Below are positions 33,861 through 46,583 of a stretch of 64,000 nucleotides of DNA, piece after piece. How positions within the stretch are numbered: the first letter of the stretch is position 1; every line of letters starts with the position of its first letter. The notes beneath the pieces were generated by a model. The model was not told the origin of the DNA. It saw nothing but the letters and a program-made list of their open reading frames with translations, and did not search any database. The position numbers were made by a program, and so were the translations under genes. Origin of the DNA: Pholiota molesta (Eukaryota; Basidiomycota; Agaricomycetes; Agaricales; Strophariaceae); NCBI GenBank assembly GCA_014925825.1, contig JACGCK010000118.1, forward strand, positions 83,669-147,668, read 5' to 3'.

Positions 33861-35289
33861 ATGGATAACACTTTTCGTCTTTCATCAATAAGTATGTCTT
33901 CCGAGTCTCTTCCAAAAGCCAGCCCTTCATTCCTCGATATCGTGGATCTTTGCGACAACGTACACCTGCGACGCGATAATGCAGGACTATACGATGTCGC
34001 ATACAACTCCGAAAGACTCGTACCACTATACCTATCAGAGTCACCGATGAGCCCTGTGATCGGACTGCTGAGGCCAGCTATTATCGAGCAGCTTCAGTCA
34101 GAAAACGAACGGAGCAAGAAAATCGGTGCACAGGAGCTGTGGTCTTTGAGGATAGACGCGCATGAGCAAATTACTTTGCGACATGGGGGTCTTGGGCCTA
34201 GCGTGAGTTTCCGTGACTACCTGGACACGCCTTCCAAGCGGACGGCCGCGATGAAGGAGCTCTGTGAGCGGTGGAGAGATACTGGGCTCTTTCCCGATGT
34301 ATGTGGACCGAAGAAATGGAGAACAGAGATGTATCCTGTGTATGCAGATCCGTTTGGGGTTCACGATCACCCTCTCGTGGCAGGACACGAGGATGGCCTC
34401 AACTACGCATTCGAGATGGAGCGTTCGGCATGCGCACTCTTTGGAGTTGTAACCTACGGGGTACACATGAGCATCTACGACGAGGTTGTAGAGGAAGGCC
34501 AACCGCGCCTTCGTGTTTGGGTCCCAACACGCGCTCTCACCAAACCCACGTCTGTTCCTTGCCTTCGTTGTTCCTGGGCTTCACTGAGTGGCTTTGATTC
34601 AGTTTCCCCGGCCTCCTGGACAATACTGTTGCTGGTGGCATCCCAAGTGGCATGTCGGTCTTCGAGTCTCTGATAAAGGAGTGCATGGAAGAGGCGAGCA
34701 TCGAAGCTGATGTGATCAAGAACCATACACGAGCTGTCGGTTCGATAAGCTATTTCTTCAGGTATGAGGGTGTTCTGTCTATTATTTATGCTTAAATAAA
34801 AGGTCTTTATTCCAGGAGCTCTAAGGGCTGGCTACAACCCGAAGTCGAGTGAGTCTTACTAGATCACTTATCTGATTCGTGACTTCAAAGCTTCATGCAC
34901 CATGGGTCATTCAAGATATGTATACGACACTCTCATCCCATCTGGAGCCGATCATACGCCATTCACGCCTCGGCCTTTGGATGGGGAGGTTGAATCCTTC
35001 GAGGTGCGGAACTTCGTCTTTCCATTCTTACGAGATCGTGATCGCAACCGTCCAAAAGTTCGTATCACACGACCGCCTTTTACAGCAACTACGTTCTGGG
35101 CTGTTCAAACCTAACTGTGGCCTTGGTAAGTTCAAGTGCTCTTCGTAACGCTATTCTTGCTGACTAGCAAATGCCATAGTAATAATTGATCTACTCATTC
35201 GACTTGGATATATCACGCCCGACAACGAGCCGAATTTCGTGAAAATTATCAACCGCCTGCATGGGTCGTTTGATTATGACAAGTGGTGA
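33861..35289 (+). CDS. Nudix hydrolase with DUF4743 (thiamine pyrophosphokinase-related)
   Basis: Six exons chain from ATG 33861 to the stop at 35287-35289, giving about 390 residues. The N-terminal half (SFLDIVDLCDNVHLRRDNAG, then YLSESPMSPVIGLLRPAIIE) is the DUF4743 domain of fungal and plant proteins once annotated as thiamine-pyrophosphokinase related. The Nudix domain follows: VWVPTRALTKPTFPGLLDN, then the box GGIPSGMSVFESLIKECMEE with the Arg of the classic box replaced by Lys, and YVYDTLIPSG. The last exons give SHDRLLQQLRSGLFKPNCGL and IIDLLIRLGYITPDNEPNF. Relatives hydrolyse oxidised thiamine diphosphates and other nucleoside-linked diphosphates. The ATG at 33894 (MSSESLPKA) is an alternative start. 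Confidence 0.88.
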
Positions 35290-35742
35290 GAGATTTATTT
35301 TATCGGACCAGGTGTCTCGATATTATCAATGTAGAACGAGATGTATCCTCTGCAATCCAATCCGTGAAAGGATCAATATCCAAGTCACATAATCACTTAC
35401 GTTTTCGCAGCAAGCTGCGTGCTTGCATCGATGATATCGATTTGATCCTGCTCTTCGGAAGCTAGGCTGCGAATCAGTCATTATTGAAAAAAATATTGTC
35501 ACGACGATTTGATTCTGTTAAAGAAACGATGCTTAAACTCCATGCAACGCTAACAAATGCTGCTCTACTGGCCTGCAGGACATTTACCATGTATCTTCCC
35601 ACAACATTGTTCAACATTCACCATGTCTAAATGTTCACGTGATTTCGACAGGAAGGATGAAGCGAGGACTCGGAAATTGCAATTCGGAGAACGTTGAACG
35701 CAGATAGAACGATCATCGATGCATCTTTATTCGCTTCCAAAC
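35290..35742. other. Peroxidase upstream region
   Basis: Intergenic sequence with no recognised gene, leading into the peroxidase promoter. Confidence 0.5.
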
Positions 35743-35750
35743 TATATAAA
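35743..35750 (+). promoter_or_regulatory. TATA box of the peroxidase gene
   Basis: TATATAAA lies 43 bases before the ATG at 35793, with a C/T-rich stretch between, a normal core-promoter arrangement for a highly inducible fungal gene. A related but altered ATATAT stretch precedes the decayed copy near 41780. Confidence 0.65.
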
Positions 35751-35792
35751 TGGCCCCACCGAACCAACTGATTTTTCTTCCCTACCTTCATC

Positions 35793-36891
35793 ATGTTCCT
35801 CATCACGCCCATTGTGAATGCCGTGCAGACTGTCGGCGTCTTGACGTGGGACCTTGGGCTTACTATAGGCAACCTCGTTACGCCCAGTCGAAAGGTTGGG
35901 CATGTTACGCCGCCTGGGCACCCTGGGCTGGATGGAAAGTGGCCAGAATATATCGCTCCTAAGGAGGGCGATAGTCGGTGCTCGTGTCCTGCACTCAATG
36001 CATTAGCCAACCACGGTACGTGCTCCTCGATGCTGGATGGATTCCTTGTAATCTCTGACAAAGGTTGCAATGCTCGCAATGACGATCTCCAGGTATCCTC
36101 CCTCATGATGGCAAAAACATCAAATTCGACGAGTTCGGTGCCAAAATCAGGTCCACGTACAACTTCGCATCCAGCTTCTGCTTCTTTGTCCCCAACTTCG
36201 CCGCGAACATGCTGAGCGCAACTACAGGAAAGACACCTTTGATCTTGCTGACCTGGATCTCCATAACGGGATAGAACATGATGCCTCGCTCACTCGTACG
36301 TCCCAATCAAATTGTTTCAAAGCCAGAAGCTGATGTGGATGCGTTTTGCTTGCTTAATTTTTTATTGCTCGGATAGGCGAGGATAGCGCCCTTGTACCGA
36401 GCCAGGCCAAACCCCATGTACCGTTTATCAAGGAGCTCCTGGACAGCGCATCTGGAAAGGATAAGGAGGGGAATGTCCTTCTTACGCAAAAGGATCTATC
36501 GGACTATTCCGCCAAGCGTCGCGTCGACGCCCATGCCACCAACCCCGATTTTACGCTGAGCACATTCCACAAAGTATTCGGAAGCTCCAAGTGAGAATTT
36601 TTTTTTTTCTTCTTCTCTTTTTCTTTTCCTGACGAGATCTCCCACCATGACATTTAGTTCCTCAACCTTAATCACCATTTTCGGTGGCCGCGTTGATGAT
36701 CTAGAGTCCATCTTGATCGAGGAGCGCCTTCCTGATGGATGGGAATCTCGTATCAGGAAGCGACTCGGATTGACTATGACCGTTTTCAACGCCACGGTGC
36801 TGAAGGTCGAGCGTGGCATTGACGAAATAAATACAAGGCGAAGCTCGCGGCGGAATGCCAAAAGGCCCCTCCCACTGAGTCGACTGACTAG
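35793..36891 (+). CDS. Heme-thiolate (chloro/unspecific) peroxidase
   Basis: Four exons (35793-36015, 36093-36295, 36377-36590, 36658-36891) give about 291 residues if two single-base breaks are allowed for. Landmarks: SRCSCPALNALANHG with the heme-thiolate Cys, ILPHDGKNIKFDEFG, DTFDLADLDLHNGIEHDASLT with the acid-base Glu, TNPDFTLSTFHKVFGSSN, ITIFGGRVDDLESILIEERL and GLTMTVFN. These are the family 2 peroxidase signatures. A typical secretion signal is not clear at the start, as in the short intracellular-type members. Breaks lie at AA 36220-36221 and AAA 36829-36831. One extra A at each restores a family-like sequence and the ending APPTESTD with a stop at 36889-36891. Assembly error is favoured over a pseudogene. 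A decayed copy lies at 41845-42440. Confidence 0.83.
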
Positions 36892-37239
36892 CCGGCGGAA
36901 TTCATATGTTATGACTAGTACGACCATTGTTTGTTTCCACTATCCTCCGCAATGATATATCATGTTTGCAAATTGTTATTTGAAGCGGTTCAATTTTTGG
37001 TGTTACATAACCTACGGTGCCCTAAATTGACAGATCACATCTAAAATTGGCTGAGGGGGTGAGTGCGACGTTCCAATCCGAAAGGCCTTATGAATGGGAT
37101 CGTTTCGTACGACTCATTGGCGATTCTTGACTACTAACCTTGGACCAGCTATACCTACCAAACAGCCGATTTCTCAGTTTCCAACTTTTATGTGAGAACC
37201 AAAATCAGCTTCATTTGCAATCCATTTGACAATTCTGAA
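36892..37239. other. Peroxidase 3' flank, duplicated sequence
   Basis: The first 150 bases (CCGGCGGAATTCATATG onward) recur downstream of the decayed peroxidase copy at about 42283-42425. No gene. Confidence 0.65.
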
Positions 37240-40200
37240 CTATCTACGTGTATAGTATTTTGAAGCAGAGACGTGATCCTTCGGCGAGCCATGCTCTTGC
37301 GATTCCAGGAAAGTTTTCAATGCCGTCACCATGCCGTCCACTTTTGCTTCCAACTGGGACATCCTCATTTCTTGAGCCCGAGCCTGCGAAAGTGCTCAAT
37401 CAACTTCAATATCAGGAATTCACTGACTAATTTTACCTTATCCTCGAAGGAGTTCACTGCGTGTTGCAACATCGTATTGTTTGTGTCGAGGTTCGTCTTG
37501 ACTTCTGAAATTATACTGCTAATAATCGCAATGGAATCATCGCCGTCGTCATTCTCTTCTGAAGCTTCGAAGCCGGCTTCAGAAGAATTTTCGGGTTCAT
37601 ACGCCGCATCTTCAAGGACCATATGACGGTGGAGGACAAGCATGGAATGCCACCAGTGGTGACCTTCGATATCTTCATCGGCAATTTGCTCGTTGACGTG
37701 ATTATCACAATCCACACAGAGGAAATAACCTTCGAAAGTCATTCAGTGTTTGGACCCGTCTTATAAACTGTGAACGCACTTTGGCACGAATGGTGCATGC
37801 ATTTATAAAATGTCGTTTTACCATCAAGAGAGATCGGGTTTTCACATTTGTTGCACAGGAAAGGAGTGGTTTTCGTGATATCATCTCGGTAAGTTAACCC
37901 GAGATAGCTCATATCTTGCTGGACTTCGGCTATTGCGTATCGCGCCTCCAAAGACAACCAATCCCGTTGGATTGGAAACGTTTCATGGGAAAATCGTAGC
38001 ATAGGATGGGAGAAATTGTGTTTTTCGAAGATATGTTCGTCTGCAGCAAGCTGTGAACATCTAGAGCAAATGTCCAAATCTGGAGCATATGTCATTCAGC
38101 GCGAATTCACCTTTCGAGGTAGGAAATCGTTACGAACCTTTGCATTGGGTGCAGCCATAATAAACTCCTTGGATCGGAGATTCTTCGCATTTGTTGCAGT
38201 TTCGACTGATGTAAAATTTAATAATGCTAAATTTGAAGACAGAAAGAGATTGGGGGCAACATACAAGGAAACTGGCAATTTGTCACGCTCCTCCTCCAAT
38301 TCGCCATCGCTAGTCTCATCGTCTCTACCCTCATCTTCTGAATCCGGGTCATCATTCCAGGAATATGGAATCTTTGCTGGTATTTCATTTGGAGGAATTG
38401 ATAGAACGTGTTCTTCCCAACTGTCATATTTCAAATAAGCCTGAGGGGGCTGATCCAAGGGGCGAAGTGGAAACTCTTGTAGCAAGGTGACTTCGTCAGT
38501 GAGCAAGCGATACACATCGGTTGTGCGGATCCAGGGAACTTCTGCGGTGCTTGGATCCCCATCGGGTTTTGCGACATCAATAGGATACCATATTCCACCC
38601 GAAAAAGTCTCGAGGTCTGATTTTTGGGCTTTTACAATCAGCAAAGAGTGTCAGCGTAACATATGAAGAACATTCCACAACCGCAACTTACTGCGCAATG
38701 ATTTAACGAGTTTCATACACATCCCTCTCAGAAAAAGCAGCGGGGATAAAATGGGACTCATTTCCTGTATATCAATTGTCACATGCGAGCAAGCTTGCAT
38801 GACGTTATATACGTTTTCGAGGAGAAGAAAGCTAAGCTGCAGCACATACTATGCATACGGAGGTTAGCTTCATAGCCGAGAAACTTAGCGACACTCACTT
38901 TCTCCAGCGTCTCGTCCCCATATAGCAATTGAGGGTTTCCTCGTCCTCGATCGCCCATTCGAGAGATGCCAATTTTTGCCTCCATGTGTCATCATGCTTT
39001 TTGATTTTCTCATGAATTAGTGAACGGAGCTCAGTCGGGGCGACAGGCTCATCGTAGGAAGCCGTTGGCACCCAGGCCAATAGTTGGAAGAAGGGTACGA
39101 TCTCGGAGGCAGTGAATGTAACAAAACCACGATTCGAAGGAAGAACTGCGTGGCGAAGGCGCGTTAGTATGGACTCAGGAAACAATGACACATCCTACCT
39201 TTTTGTTGAATTTCCATCATGGAAGAAAGAATATTGTGGATTCGCCTTTTGTAGATTCGAGTCTCATAAGCTTCGCCTATAAGGAGGGAAATTAGTCGAA
39301 CATTGCTTATAACGAGTCCAACTTTTCGCACCAAGAGCCGCATATGCACACCACTGAGGAAGGCTCCATCCTTCTGGCATCTGGTCCGTAAAGGCATTTA
39401 TCTCACTGATCCTGATGAAGCCCGAGCCGTCGCAGTCAATGGCAGATATTATACGTTCTTTATATCTGGCGATAGGATCCAGCGTCCATGCATCGATATG
39501 ATTGAGAACGCCTAAGCGAGTTAGGGTGGTGACCTCAGTCAAGTTCTCTTTCTTCATTTCGGCTTCTTCATCCGTTGAAAGTCGAAGATTTTTATCGTTC
39601 TCTTCATGAATCGATATTGCCTCGAATCCATCTCGTCCAGTAGTGAAGTGATCACGGTAGTATTCGAATAATGCACTCGTAAAGTGATTATTGTCAACGC
39701 AAAAAATCCAGTTCTAGTAAATATGCATAAGATTGAATTTCTTAAAAAGGACATGGTAGACATCATTACCATTTCTTTCCATAACGCCTTGAGATCCTGA
39801 GCAATAATTTTGTAAGTCGTCTTATGCAAATAATGGAACGAAAGACAAACTTTATTCTGAAGGCGATCGTAAGGCCCGATAGACTTCGAATGACACGATC
39901 GGCTGAATTGTCAATGGCTACTTGTAGCTGTCGAGTATGATATTTCAGCCTGAGCTCAAACCTTTCCTGATTTTTTTGCAAAGTGTTTCAAGTGGGAAAT
40001 AAATTTCCTTCTTCAACTGCTCGGTCTGATTTAGAAGAGCGTCTTTGAGGTCTGCCTTGGCTCTGGAGTCGTCCTTTCCAGCTATCTGGGAGCTCAACGA
40101 ATCTTCATCAGTCTTGATAAGATCTTGAAGGTTTTCGGTATCCTGGATGAAATCTGAGTGGTTTTACCAGATTCCCGTAATTTCGCCATGAATTGCTTCT

Positions 40201-40998
40201 GTGGTTTATCCTTCGGTGCAAAGAACCGTGAGAGGGCGAGGTCCATTGTTTGCCATAAATTGCCAACATCTGACGCGATCTGAATTGTCAACATCTGTTG
40301 GATGGAAACCTGAAAACGCTGGAAATTGGTGGCATGTTCGAGTATCCTCGCCCTCCAATCTTGCGCTCTTATAAATTTGACTGACCAAAGATATCTCATA
40401 CATCAGTGCCATTATAAGGTAAGATATCATTGAGGCACGCACTGGGGCTACTTTGTCCAGAGAATGTGTCCATGGTATTCCCACATGCCCAATTTCTGCT
40501 CGATGTCATGCAAACAGGCCTCGAGCTTAGAGTCTGTGTGTAAGCCTTTCTCGTCTTCCTGTCGTGCTCTGCGCTGCTTCAAGAGTTGATCGACGCTTCA
40601 AACCAAATTAAAAAATGTGAATATGTATGGTGTGGCATCCGATTAAGGTATTAAGCAACGGCTTACTCCAAAAGTGTGGCCATCATCTCGGATTGCGATA
40701 CGAACAAAATGGTTATGCGTGAATCGTTTTCCTTTCGAACTTCCACAAACGTCACTAAATTTTTAAAGGTTGCAACGACAGCTGATAGCAATAGAGCGTT
40801 GAATACAGGCTATTCAGTGAGATATAAAAGATACTATTTACCTTGCGCGATAGGATTGAGCGCTGCGAAGCCCTCAAGTATTGGGAAGAGGTTCATGGCG
40901 TGCTTCACATATGCGTGGCCTTCCTTTGGTGGGTGTTTCTTGATTCCCTCGTGTGATTTGGTCCACTGCTGATAGTCGTGTTGTAAGTCACTGTTCAT
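37240..40998 (-). CDS. Helical N-terminus, EF-hand and ZZ zinc-finger protein
   Basis: A multi-exon minus-strand gene from ATG 40998 to the stop at 37240-37242; not every intron was traced. The N-terminus (MNSDLQHDYQQWTKSHEGIK, then NLFPILEGFAALNPIAQ and FKNLVTFVEVRKENDSRI) resembles the helical domain that begins many fungal STAND and related proteins. A canonical EF-hand loop, DCDGSGFIRISE, and GWSLPQWCAYAALG lie at 39264-39557. Near the C-terminus is a ZZ-type zinc finger: FLCNKCENPISLDGKTTFYK and CMHHSCQSYFLCVDCDNH, split by a short intron, with an extra Cys-rich segment before it (DICSRCSQLAADEH). The last exon extends a coiled coil (RMSQLEAKVDGMVTAL). Relatives are common in mushroom genomes and functionally undescribed. 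It lies between the two peroxidase copies. Confidence 0.75.
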
Positions 40999-41844
40999 AG
41001 ATGTAGATGTGGTGGATGTCAAAAAAAAAAAGTTGCGAGTAATCGATGAGGGCAGCCCTTAGATAGTTGTGTATGAATGCTGATAACTTTGGCCAGAGAG
41101 TCCAGCATATATACGTACTTCCACAAATTTATCAATATGAAACGATACATAGCCATGTTGGGCACCTTGAATACACAGGCCGTGCAAAGCGCCTGTGCTA
41201 ATATTAGGCGCATGGGCGCTGTTCGGGCAGTGGCCATCTTGTTATGGTGTGAGATGGTGTGCACTTGGTGTGCACCTCTTGGCAAGAGCACGAACTGGCA
41301 ATCGGTTCGTGCCAGGATGGAATTGAGTACATCCTTTAAGCAAAGTTGTGCATTGCTCTGGGCGAGATGGATGTCGTAGAAAACTTCATTCCTCCGTGGT
41401 GGGCAGTTCTCACCAACGATGTTCCAAAACGTCCGTTTGGCACACAACACGCCAGAGAGTTCTCACCTCAAATCTGGAGCATCAATTCAAGGGAATCATC
41501 AGCATATCAAGTAAAGAAAGATTACAAGAGAGTGTGTATACATAGTATGAACAGCTGCTGCGCAGAACGGGCGCGAGCTGGCAATGAGACAACAATGAGA
41601 GTGGGAGAAATGATCGTCAAATGATCATTGCCACTTCCTCTGACCTCAATTTCGCGGCGTGATTTTCCCTTGCCCTCCGAACCCTGTCTTTGCGCCAATG
41701 GGTGTTGCGGAATACTCCCATCGCCTCCCAACGTTGTGCATCAGGCCTTCACGCACCGCCTCCGGCCCATTCTGATTCTATATATGTTCTCTTACCAGTC
41801 GCATCCGACATGCATGGAGCTCTTTGTGTACGAACATAGGCCCA
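40999..41844. other. Intergenic, no gene recognised
   Basis: A 143-codon minus-strand frame at 41019-41450 and shorter plus-strand frames occur but have no family resemblance and no linked exons. The part next to 40998 should hold the promoter of the EF-hand/ZZ gene. Confidence 0.45.
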
Positions 41845-42440
41845 CCAATTCAAGTAATTTATGAATTTCCCATTTCCGCCATATTTCTTATTACTCATCT
41901 TGCGAATGTCGCGCAGATCGTCGGCGACTTGACGTAGGTCCTTGGACCGAGCCAGGCCAAACCCAATGTACCGTTTATCAGAAAGCTCCTGGACAGTGCA
42001 TCTGGAAAGGATAAGAGCGGGAATGTCCCCCTTCACTATATACAAAAGATCCTAAGGATCTATCGGACTATTCCGCCAAGCGTGGCATTGACGCCCATGC
42101 CACCAACCCTGACTTCAAGCTGAGCACATTCAACAAAGTATAGTATTCGGAAGCTCCAACTGCGAAAGCTTTCCTTTTCTTCTTTCTGACGCGATCTTCA
42201 GTTCCTCAACTTTGATTATCATTCTCGAAGGCGGCATTGAGATTAAGAATCCATCTTGATCGTGTTTTCCTGATCGTGATGACCAGCCGGCGGAATTCAT
42301 ATGTCATTACCAGTACGACCATCGTTTCCACTATCTTCCGCAATGATATTTTATGTTTTGGAAATGATGTTCAAAGCAGTTCAATGTTTTGTGTCAACCT
42401 ACGTTGCCTAAAATTGTCAGGCCACTTGCTCTGTTTAAAT
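41845..42440 (+). pseudogene. Decayed copy of the heme-thiolate peroxidase gene
   Basis: The block matches the peroxidase locus in the same order: its 5' untranslated end and first 70 coding bases (to GACGT.GG.CCTTGG), then directly exon 3 from ACCGAGCCAGGCCAAACC, the exon 3 end (GCCACCAACCC, AGCACATTC), a degenerate exon 4 start, and the 3' flank from CCGGCGGAATTCATATG. Exon 1's second half, exon 2 and most of exon 4 are deleted, including the heme-thiolate Cys and the catalytic Glu. Stops interrupt what remains. It is a dead duplicate about 5 kb from the live gene. Confidence 0.87.
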
Positions 42441-43702
42441 GCGACGTTCCGGCCTAGGCCTCGAAACTCATTGGTGGTGTCAAAGCCGCCTTCGCCGCCT
42501 TCAGTTTCAGAGCCACCACATTTGTTATCAATCGGAGGACCCAAATAGCTCGTCAACGGAAGAGAAAATAGAAGAAACCCATTTAAATTGTAAAGCCTAT
42601 TGGAATGCCGTCCACTGGACAAATTTTTTTTTTGATCTAAATATCAGATGGTCAGTGGCCGCCGTATATACAACTAACCTTGAATAAGCCTCGAAACAGG
42701 TACATAGATTTTTTGAGAACAGAATGCGATGAAAGGAAAGGTTATAATTGTTATCATAGTAGCTATCAATAGCATTTTCATCAAGTATCATAGAAGGTCG
42801 ACAGGCTAAAATAGCACTGTGAGAACTCCCAATTTGCACTATGTAGAAGAATATCAATCAAATTTTATAGAAGTTTGGCAAAGAATATCATTGTGGACGA
42901 TTTAATCAATCGTGATCAAGTATCGAACATGTCGGGGCTGGGATCAATATGCTAGCCCTGTGACCAACATATACCATTTACTGTAAATTTTACCTAAGGA
43001 CCCTTATAACGAGGTAGTAGTAGCTGAATGGCTGAATGCCAAGGGCGTCCGTAGCAATAGGGGCCATAGTCAACCAGTGCCTACCCTGTGAAAGGATCGA
43101 TAATTGCTCGATGCACGATTACTATAAATAGTAAGTACTGCCGGATTCGTCCATTGCTTGGCATTGGTAATCTACGTTGCGTCAAACGGTCAGGCCACAG
43201 GCCACCTTGATTTTGAGAACATTAAATGGCCTCAACGCGTCGAAGAGTTGCCATTTCGGCGCCGCACGCAGCACCAGGGAAGACCATGAGACATAGTCGT
43301 TGGGATGTACAATGGGGAAGCCAGAGGCGGCCGGGATGCAGGCAGCAAGAAAGAGGTGGAAAACAGTCTGGCAAGGAAAATGGATGGGCTGATCCCACAT
43401 CTGTGGTTGTGGTTGTTATGTAGTGCAGAAACAAGTCGTTCTGAGCACTAAGTAAGTATTGGCTCAATTTGCTGATATATATTTTCCAAATTTCGATCGA
43501 AAACTGATTATACCTCTATAAAATCCCTAATATCGCTAGGCGACATTTATATTTAACTTAGCCTCAGTCTCGCCATTTACTCGTAAAATCAATGTTGTTT
43601 TTAACATTGAGCCGCTCCCAGAAGTAACAACAGTCGGCCCAAAAAAAACATAAAAGACAAGATCAACTATGTAATAATGAAGCAAAATAATACAACGCAA
43701 GT
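42441..43702. other. Intergenic, no gene recognised
   Basis: About 1.25 kb of mostly AT-rich sequence. A 72-codon minus-strand frame at 43182-43400 starts with a hydrophobic stretch (VFHLFLAACIPAASGFPIV) and could be a fragment of something secreted, but nothing supports it further. Confidence 0.45.
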
Positions 43703-46583
43703 TTAAAGAGAAATAATCCGCGTGCCAAAGTCCGCAATCGAATAAGGACATTCGACACTAGGGCATGTCATAAACATCAAAGCTTGTGGAATACCGAGAC
43801 GGTGGGACAACGCAGCGACGCTGGGTGGTTCGAAATGTCCACTGACGAGGATCTTGGAAAGAAACTTGTTAGAGGAAGAAGAGCCAGATATGGAAGTGCA
43901 AGTCTCACTAAGTCAATAGTAATCTCAGGGAAAGCTTCGTCAAGGACTGAAGGTGAATTAAGTTAACGCAATCTATGGTCCATGATGCCAAATTTGCTTA
44001 CTCTTCGCATTTGCCTCCAATTCGGAAGGAATCCCTTTCTCTGCTTCGTAGAAGTGCACAATCTTCAAATATGAGGTCTCCTCGTTCTTACGCACATATA
44101 AAATCATATGAAACAGATTATTGATCTATTTGAATAGAAAAACAATATAAGTAACCGCAGAGGGGTGATCGTTCCATCGACATACCTCATCTGTCTTCAC
44201 CAAAATGCACACCTCTTGCCTTCTGAGGCGACTCATAAGACTAATCAACTTCCCACCCCAGGCGCGGGTCGCATTCCAATCATGGAGAGCAGGATATTGA
44301 TCATACACCCAATATACCCACCGTAGTAGACGGACTTTATTCTGCGTCGCGGAGAAAACGGCGATAATGCCGATGAAATACGCCGCGAAATATCTACCAA
44401 CAAAGAAAAAAATCACTCCACGACACCAAACAACAAAGCATCGAACAACTCACCCAGCCGTCTGCGGCTTATACGCCACGTTCCCCGCAAACACCACCGG
44501 GACAACGATGAGCGCCGCGACGACGACGACGAGCCTCGTCTGCCGCTGCCTCGGCAGCCGCCCGCGGTTGAACTTGAGCAGCAGGAGCGAGGCCGGGAAC
44601 AGCGCCATTACGCAGAGCCAGACGAGGGAGAACATCTCGGAGATGATGTTCAGGCTCGCGCCGGCCGTGGCGTAGAGCATCCCGCTGAAGGCGGCGAAGC
44701 AAAGCACGGACACGTAGGGGGACCCCATGCGGGGCATGAGGTTTAGGAAGAATTTCGGGAGCACGCGGTGTAGGGCTAGTTGTTGCAATAGTTCACATGC
44801 GCTGAGTATTCCTTGGTATATATTAGTGTTGATGCGTAGTGTGAAACGGAATGGCGGGATGGATACCTGTGAGCACGCCCCCGCACAGAACGACGATGGC
44901 GTCGACGACTATCCATGTACGCAGCCACCGCCCTCCTGACTGTAACATCTTGGTCATCAGAAATTTGCGAAACGGACTTTTGAAAACACTGCCTACTGCT
45001 TGCGCAAGAACGCTTAGAACATTGGCACCCCCGAGGATGACGTCTAGGGGAATCAGAGCCAACACCAGTAGCATCATCACTGTATTCAAAATAATGGCGG
45101 GAAGGTGCAAATTCCTGAGCACCAAAGGGTACTTTTCAGGTTTGATCCGCGACACATAAGATGGAGTACCTAGTCAGAAAGAAGACTCAATAAGCTTGGA
45201 GGGAACAGGACGTCAAGGGGATAGAAACGCACATTCGAAGCCTGTAAGACCAAGCATTCCTAGGCAGATTCCGTAGTATATTTGGTGGGAGACGATAGCT
45301 GTGCTGGTACCGGTAGAGGCCCTCCCGAGGTTCCAATTAGCTTTGAACTGACTATTTCCTATTTCACCCCAATGGATCACAGAAGCAATGATAAGGATGA
45401 TCATAGATACAACCTTAAAAGCGTCCAGGGCTTAACATTTCCTCTCTCATTAGCTAGTATAGTTGTCACTTACGTGCAAAGATAGTACAGCCAGCGTGAA
45501 ACGAGCATTCTCGCGGACGCCTATTAGACTGACGAGGGTGAACAGTACGAGGATGATGATTGCGCCAACCCAAACGGGGAAGGGAAGGGACGAGACTTCT
45601 CCCCCGAGGTAGGTGGCGGCGGTGGCGGCAGAAACAATGGATGTAGAAGCAAAATCTAGTAGAAGCAGAGCTGCGCCGACGAGTGCGAAGCCTTTCGTTG
45701 AAACGTTTAGGCTAACCAAGATCATTTCATCAATGCTGCGAAATCTCGAAATGCAAAGAGTGGATTTGATTCACATATATGTATACGGGCCTCCACTAAT
45801 GGGCAATGCCGATGCCAGTTCTTCCATGATTGGACGCCACAAGAACAAGATCAAGGTGGCTATGAATAGCGAAATAGGCGAGCTATTAAAAAAGGTGATT
45901 GGATGTCAGTTAGCATGTACGGATTTACAATAACGCAAAAATGCCTCACTATATCCCGCCTACAGCCACCACTGCGGGCAAGGCATAGAATACACTCCCC
46001 AAAACCGCGTTTCCCGCCAACCCACTCGCCAGAAACTGGCCAAGGACCTGCTCTTTCCGTAGAGCTTGAACACGCGACAGTCCTTCGTTGTAGTCTTCGG
46101 TTGAGAGCTTTAGACGCGTTATTGAGCCCCAACCAGCAAATTCGAACGAGTTCGTAAGGTTGATGAATCGCGATGGGTATGTGCTGACGCTCTTGAGCCC
46201 CGAATTATCGGCTGGCCGCAGACGTTGGTGACGGAGGATTATCCCGAATTGCGAAGCTGTGAACGAGGGTGGAGGTATCGCGTCATTCGCAATTGCGTTG
46301 TTCGTGATCGCGTCGCTTAGAATAACATTGTCGTGCGGTCGATGACGCGCGTGCAAGTCACCTTGTGAACGGAGCAATGAGCATATCCAACAAGATGATT
46401 TGCTAGTTGCTGATGGCACTTACTTTCTGGCACCGATGGAATGCTTTGTGGGGGTTCTACAGCCACCCACGAGTTCGTCGACGTGTGTTCGATGTCGTCT
46501 TCGGGCTCCTTCAGTGTCTCTGTCCTTGGTAGGGAACTTTTGCAGGAGTGGCCCGATGCTTCTGTCATGGAAAACGAGGACAT
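43703..46583 (-). CDS. APC-family amino-acid transporter with cytosolic C-terminal domain
   Basis: Many minus-strand exons chain from ATG 46583 to the stop at 43703-43705. A 100-residue acidic/Ser-rich cytosolic head is followed by EFAGWGSITRLKLSTEDYNE and VFYALPAVVAVGGIYSPISL, then MEELASALPISGGPYTYI, DFASTSIVSAATAATYL, VIHWGEIGNSQFKANW, SYVSRIKPEKYPLVLRN and LQQLALHRVLPKFFL. About 12 hydrophobic helices can be counted, as in APC permeases. The tail (NLFHMILYVRKNEETSYLKI, then ILDEAFPEITIDL, SGHFEPPSVAALSHRLGIPQ) looks like a soluble alpha/beta domain such as the UspA-like tails of some cation and amino-acid transporters. The transported substrate is unknown. Frames are intact. Confidence 0.8.

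Noticed and set aside
41019..41450. 143-codon minus-strand frame as a gene
   Set aside because: No resemblance, no linked exons, and no start context or TATA support.
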